Shown here: piece by piece, positions 43,525 to 46,202 of the stretch
Numbering within the stretch: position 1 is the stretch's first letter
How the letters are laid out: each line of letters starts with the position of its first letter
Assembly (NCBI RefSeq): GCF_020889785.1
Contig: NZ_JACMYK010000051.1
Coordinates: 1 to 46,202, forward strand
Length of the DNA stretch: 46,202 nt
DNA from: Bradyrhizobium acaciae
Lineage (GTDB): Bacteria > Pseudomonadota > Alphaproteobacteria > Rhizobiales > Xanthobacteraceae
Direction of reading: 5' to 3'
Translations under genes and position numbers: made by a program
Notes under the pieces: model-generated
The model's database searches: none
What the model saw: only the letters and a program-made list of their open reading frames with translations
Told to the model about the DNA's origin: nothing

Positions 43525-43758
43525 ATGGCGCAATATTTTTTTCGTATCAGTGATGGCGATTACGCTGGTGCGTCCGACCACGCGACGGAGTTTGAGAGCC
43601 GTGACGTGGCGTGGGCCGAGATGACCAAGGTCTGCGGTAATTTCCTTGGCAGCATTTCGCGCAACATGAAGCAGGACAGCGAATGGCACATGGAGCTGCT
43701 CGACGAGGGCAGGAAGCCGGTGTTCAGGATTCGCCTGGTCGCTGAATCGGTCGACTGA
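43525..43758 (+). CDS. DUF6894-type small protein
   Basis: The 77-residue soluble protein opens MAQYFFRISDGDYAGASDHA and continues with EFESRDVAWAEMTKVCGNFLG and a C-terminal EWHMELLDEGRKPVFRIRL strand pair. This is the shape of the rhizobial DUF6894 proteins (YFF...DGD...D...E). Function unknown. ATG at 43525 gives the usual family start but has a weak binding site; TTG at 43513 has a good GGGGA seven bases upstream and would add four residues (MSSH), so it may be the actual start. It converges on the DUF2339 gene. Confidence 0.75.
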   Translation: MAQYFFRISDGDYAGASDHATEFESRDVAWAEMTKVCGNFLGSISRNMKQDSEWHMELLDEGRKPVFRIRLVAESVD

Positions 43759-43787
43759 GGCTCTCGCTTGCAGGACAACAACACGCG

Positions 43788-46202
43788 CTAAGCCTCAGCC
43801 TGTGGCGCGGTCGGAGTAGCGCGCCTGCGGAACAGGATCCGCTGATACAGCCAACCGATCGCGACCAGCACGATGCCGAGGCACATGAACGACAGCGCCC
43901 GGTAAACACCGGTCAGTGTCGACATGTCGACCAGGAACGCCTTCAGGATCGTCAGGCCGATCACCGCAGCGGATGCAAGCCGCGCCCGCTGCGAGTTGAC
44001 GACGATGCCGACGCCGAGCAGCGCGACGCCGAACATCAGCCAGGCGATCGAATAGGTGTATTGCTCCGCGCCCGTGGTCTCGCCGCGCGTCAGCACCGGT
44101 CCGTGATAGAGCCTGCGGATTTCGAACGTGACATAAGCGAGCGCGAGCACCAACGCGCCGGCTGCGATCGTGTTGGCATATGCCGCCGGACGATGGCCCG
44201 CTACCGCGTAGGACAATAGCAGCGCCAGCACGGTCGGCAGTGCATAGCCGAGCAGCAGCAGGTTGAAGAAGCTGCCGCCGACGTCCTGCCACCACAGCAT
44301 CGGATTCTCCAGTCCGAGCAGCCCGAACAGGCTGGCAAGCCCGGCGAACGCGGTGAGCAGGACCGCGCCGACATTGTGCACGATGCTGCCGCTGCGCAGC
44401 AGCAGCCGCTCCAGTCCGATCGCCATCGCGAGCGTCACGCCCACCTGCAGCGCGACCTCGGTCAATCCTGCACTATCGTAATAGACGTTGCCGCCATTGA
44501 CTGCATGGCGGATCTCCATGAAGGCGAGCAGCACCGTGAACAGGATCGCGGCGGATTCGACCATGCGCAGCGGCACGTCGTCGCCGTTGCGGCGCAGGAA
44601 ATGCCCTCCCACCCAGAATGACAGCGCCGGAACGCCATAGCCCCACAGCAGCCAATTGAAGATCGGCGTGGTGCCGACGGCATCGCCCGCGATCCGCGGC
44701 TCGTAGCCGATGCGCAGCACCACGATGCCGGCCAGGATCGCAGCGAGCCAGCGCAGGAACGGGATCGGCCGCTGCACCGACAGCCACGCCGTGCCCATCG
44801 ACACCAGCGCCAGCGCGATGGTGAGCCAGCCCTTGTCGAGCGCGAAGGTCAGCGCCAGCGCCAGCGAGGCGAGGGCGCCGGTGGCCGACAGCGCGATCGA
44901 GGGCGACAGCGCCGGCCGCTCGCCGCGGCGGGTCAGCGCTTCGGTCGCGGCGGCGTAGGCTGCGGCGAGCAGCACGGCGAGGACCGCGAACGGGATCGAA
45001 CGATCGAGATGCGCGATGCGCGCATAGAGCGCGACCAGCAGCGCGATCGGCGTGAACACGGCGGCCGCAGCCCAGGTCACCGTGATCTTCGTCGTGGCAA
45101 AACGGAATTGTGCGAGGAAACCTGCGATGCCGAAGGCGGCCGCGAACAGTGCCGCGGTGACGAGATGCAACGAGACCGAGCCATCGGTCGCGGACGGGCC
45201 GATGCCCGGGATCGCGCCGCCCGGCAGCACCAGCATGTCGACGTTGCGGCGGACGGCCCATTCGCCGAACACGATGAAGACGAAGATCGACGCCGCGCCG
45301 ATCGCACCGACAGCGGCCGGCGCGCGCCAGGCGACGACAAGGCTGGCGGCGGTCAGCAGCGCAAAGCCGATCATCGCGGTGTCGGCATGAGCGCTGTTGA
45401 GCACGATCAGCATCGCGCCGAACAGATAGGCCGCGACAGAGCCGGAGGAGATCGGCTCGATCTCTTCGCCATCACCGTCGGGGCCGAACATGAAGCCGCA
45501 GACCACGAGCAGCGCCGCCAGCACGAAGCCTGCGATGACGTGGAAGACATGCGGCGCGATCATCTCCGGGCCGCATTGCAGGCAGGGGAAGGTCCATAGC
45601 AGCGCGAAGACGATGGTCGTGACTGCAAGCCAGCGCCACAGCCGGATGCGCGCGAGGCCGAACGATGCCGCCGTGACGATCGCAAGATAGACATAGAGCG
45701 ACCAGAAGTCGGGCTTGTCCGAGGAAACCAGGATCGGCGTGACGAAGGCGCCGACGATGCCGAGCCCGGCCAGCGCAGGCCCGTGCAGCAGCGCCGCCGC
45801 AAGCGTGCCGAGCGCGACCATGCCGAGCAGAATGAAGGCGGTTGCCGGCGCGAGGAAGTCGTACAGCGCGTAGGCGGCGTAGACGGTTGCGAACGCGACT
45901 GCGGTGCCGGCCGCGGTGAGGATCGCCGGAATGTTGGCGATCGGCAGCGCTTCGATGCTGGAGATGCTCTCCTGGCGCCGCGTCCATTCACCGGCGCCGA
46001 GCAGCGCCAGCGCGAACAATCCGCCGAGCATCGTGCGCACGCCGGGGCCGAGCAGCCCGGCCTCGATCGAATAGCGCACCATGAAGAAGCCGCCGAGCGC
46101 GAGCGTCAGGCCGCCGATCCACACCACCCAGCGGGTGCCGAGCGTTTCCTCGAAACCGGGGGCCGGCTGCGGCGGGGCCGGCGGCTCCGGCAGCGGTGGC
46201 GG
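43788..46202 (-). CDS. DUF2339 multi-pass membrane protein, 5' end outside window
   Basis: At least 804 residues are present and the frame stays open to the right edge, so the start is missing. The visible N-terminal part is a Pro-rich stretch (PPPLPEPPAPPQPAPGFEET) followed by LGTRWVVWIGGLTLALGGFFMVRYSIEAGLL, the typical entry to DUF2339. More than twenty hydrophobic segments follow. These very large membrane proteins have no established role; in full-length members a short coiled coil precedes the membrane part. The C-terminus ends in an RRRATPTAPQAEA-like tail. It is convergent with the DUF6894 gene. Confidence 0.88.
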   Translation of the reverse strand, partial: PPPLPEPPAPPQPAPGFEETLGTRWVVWIGGLTLALGGFFMVRYSIEAGLLGPGVRTMLGGLFALALLGAGEWTRRQESISSIEALPIANIPAILTAAGTAVAFATVYAAYALYDFLAPATAFILLGMVALGTLAAALLHGPALAGLGIVGAFVTPILVSSDKPDFWSLYVYLAIVTAASFGLARIRLWRWLAVTTIVFALLWTFPCLQCGPEMIAPHVFHVIAGFVLAALLVVCGFMFGPDGDGEEIEPISSGSVAAYLFGAMLIVLNSAHADTAMIGFALLTAASLVVAWRAPAAVGAIGAASIFVFIVFGEWAVRRNVDMLVLPGGAIPGIGPSATDGSVSLHLVTAALFAAAFGIAGFLAQFRFATTKITVTWAAAAVFTPIALLVALYARIAHLDRSIPFAVLAVLLAAAYAAATEALTRRGERPALSPSIALSATGALASLALALTFALDKGWLTIALALVSMGTAWLSVQRPIPFLRWLAAILAGIVVLRIGYEPRIAGDAVGTTPIFNWLLWGYGVPALSFWVGGHFLRRNGDDVPLRMVESAAILFTVLLAFMEIRHAVNGGNVYYDSAGLTEVALQVGVTLAMAIGLERLLLRSGSIVHNVGAVLLTAFAGLASLFGLLGLENPMLWWQDVGGSFFNLLLLGYALPTVLALLLSYAVAGHRPAAYANTIAAGALVLALAYVTFEIRRLYHGPVLTRGETTGAEQYTYSIAWLMFGVALLGVGIVVNSQRARLASAAVIGLTILKAFLVDMSTLTGVYRALSFMCLGIVLVAIGWLYQRILFRRRATPTAPQAEA

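Overview
The window is high-GC DNA from an alphaproteobacterium, very probably Bradyrhizobium or a close relative. The encoded D-tartrate dehydratase looks, from memory, nearly the same as the characterised B. japonicum enzyme, with Lys184 and His322 at identical positions. The intergenic gaps carry several families of palindromic repeats typical of such genomes. Gene content is chromosomal and mostly housekeeping or metabolic. I saw no tRNA, rRNA, CRISPR array, insertion sequence, phage gene or attachment site. The species call rests on recall, not on a search.

Layout. 1-5344: a PQQ-type sugar dehydrogenase (cut by the left edge) with a dihaem cytochrome c, then an amidase, a glutathione peroxidase with a DUF3297 protein, and tarD. 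5345-10213: a membrane protein behind a promoter with a large dyad, malonyl-CoA decarboxylase, and a divergent AraC regulator/MFS pair. 10419-13323: a cyclase fused to a sulfatase-modifying-factor-like domain, a DUF4399 protein and a solute-binding protein. 13324-16428: a formate/nitrite channel behind a sigma-54-like site, followed by a membrane-anchored PP2C phosphatase-kinase. 16598-21504: an orphan ModA-like binding protein, PHA depolymerase, a glutathione transferase behind a consensus sigma-54 site, a cupin and several small proteins. 21610-25276: an enolase-superfamily enzyme and a branched-chain-type binding protein, divergent from an AraC/GyrI-like regulator. 25481-29149: polyprenyl diphosphate synthase divergent from a DUF2007-methyltransferase pair, an S49 peptidase and small membrane proteins. 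29314-32942: glyQ-glyS-methyltransferase operon. 33060-38045: a protein with an internal duplication, DUF1236 and DUF3096 proteins, and ppdK with a histone-like basic tail. 38468-46202: SleB-type hydrolase, MFS transporter, YhdH/AcuI-type reductase, two small proteins and a DUF2339 membrane protein running off the right edge.

How genes work together. The clearest units are dehydrogenase to cytochrome c electron flow; glyQS; the DUF2007/methyltransferase overlap; and the nitrite channel with the phosphatase-kinase. Three sigma-54-like promoters (before the nitrite channel, the glutathione transferase and the branched-chain-type binding protein) suggest that several unlinked genes here answer to RpoN. 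I found no obviously new defence or mobile system. The most unusual items are the cyclase/SUMF1-like fusion, the channel plus phosphatase-kinase module, the acid-free Lys/Ala tail on PPDK, a repeat element translated into the N-terminus of a methyltransferase, and a hairpin that would mask a ribosome binding site.
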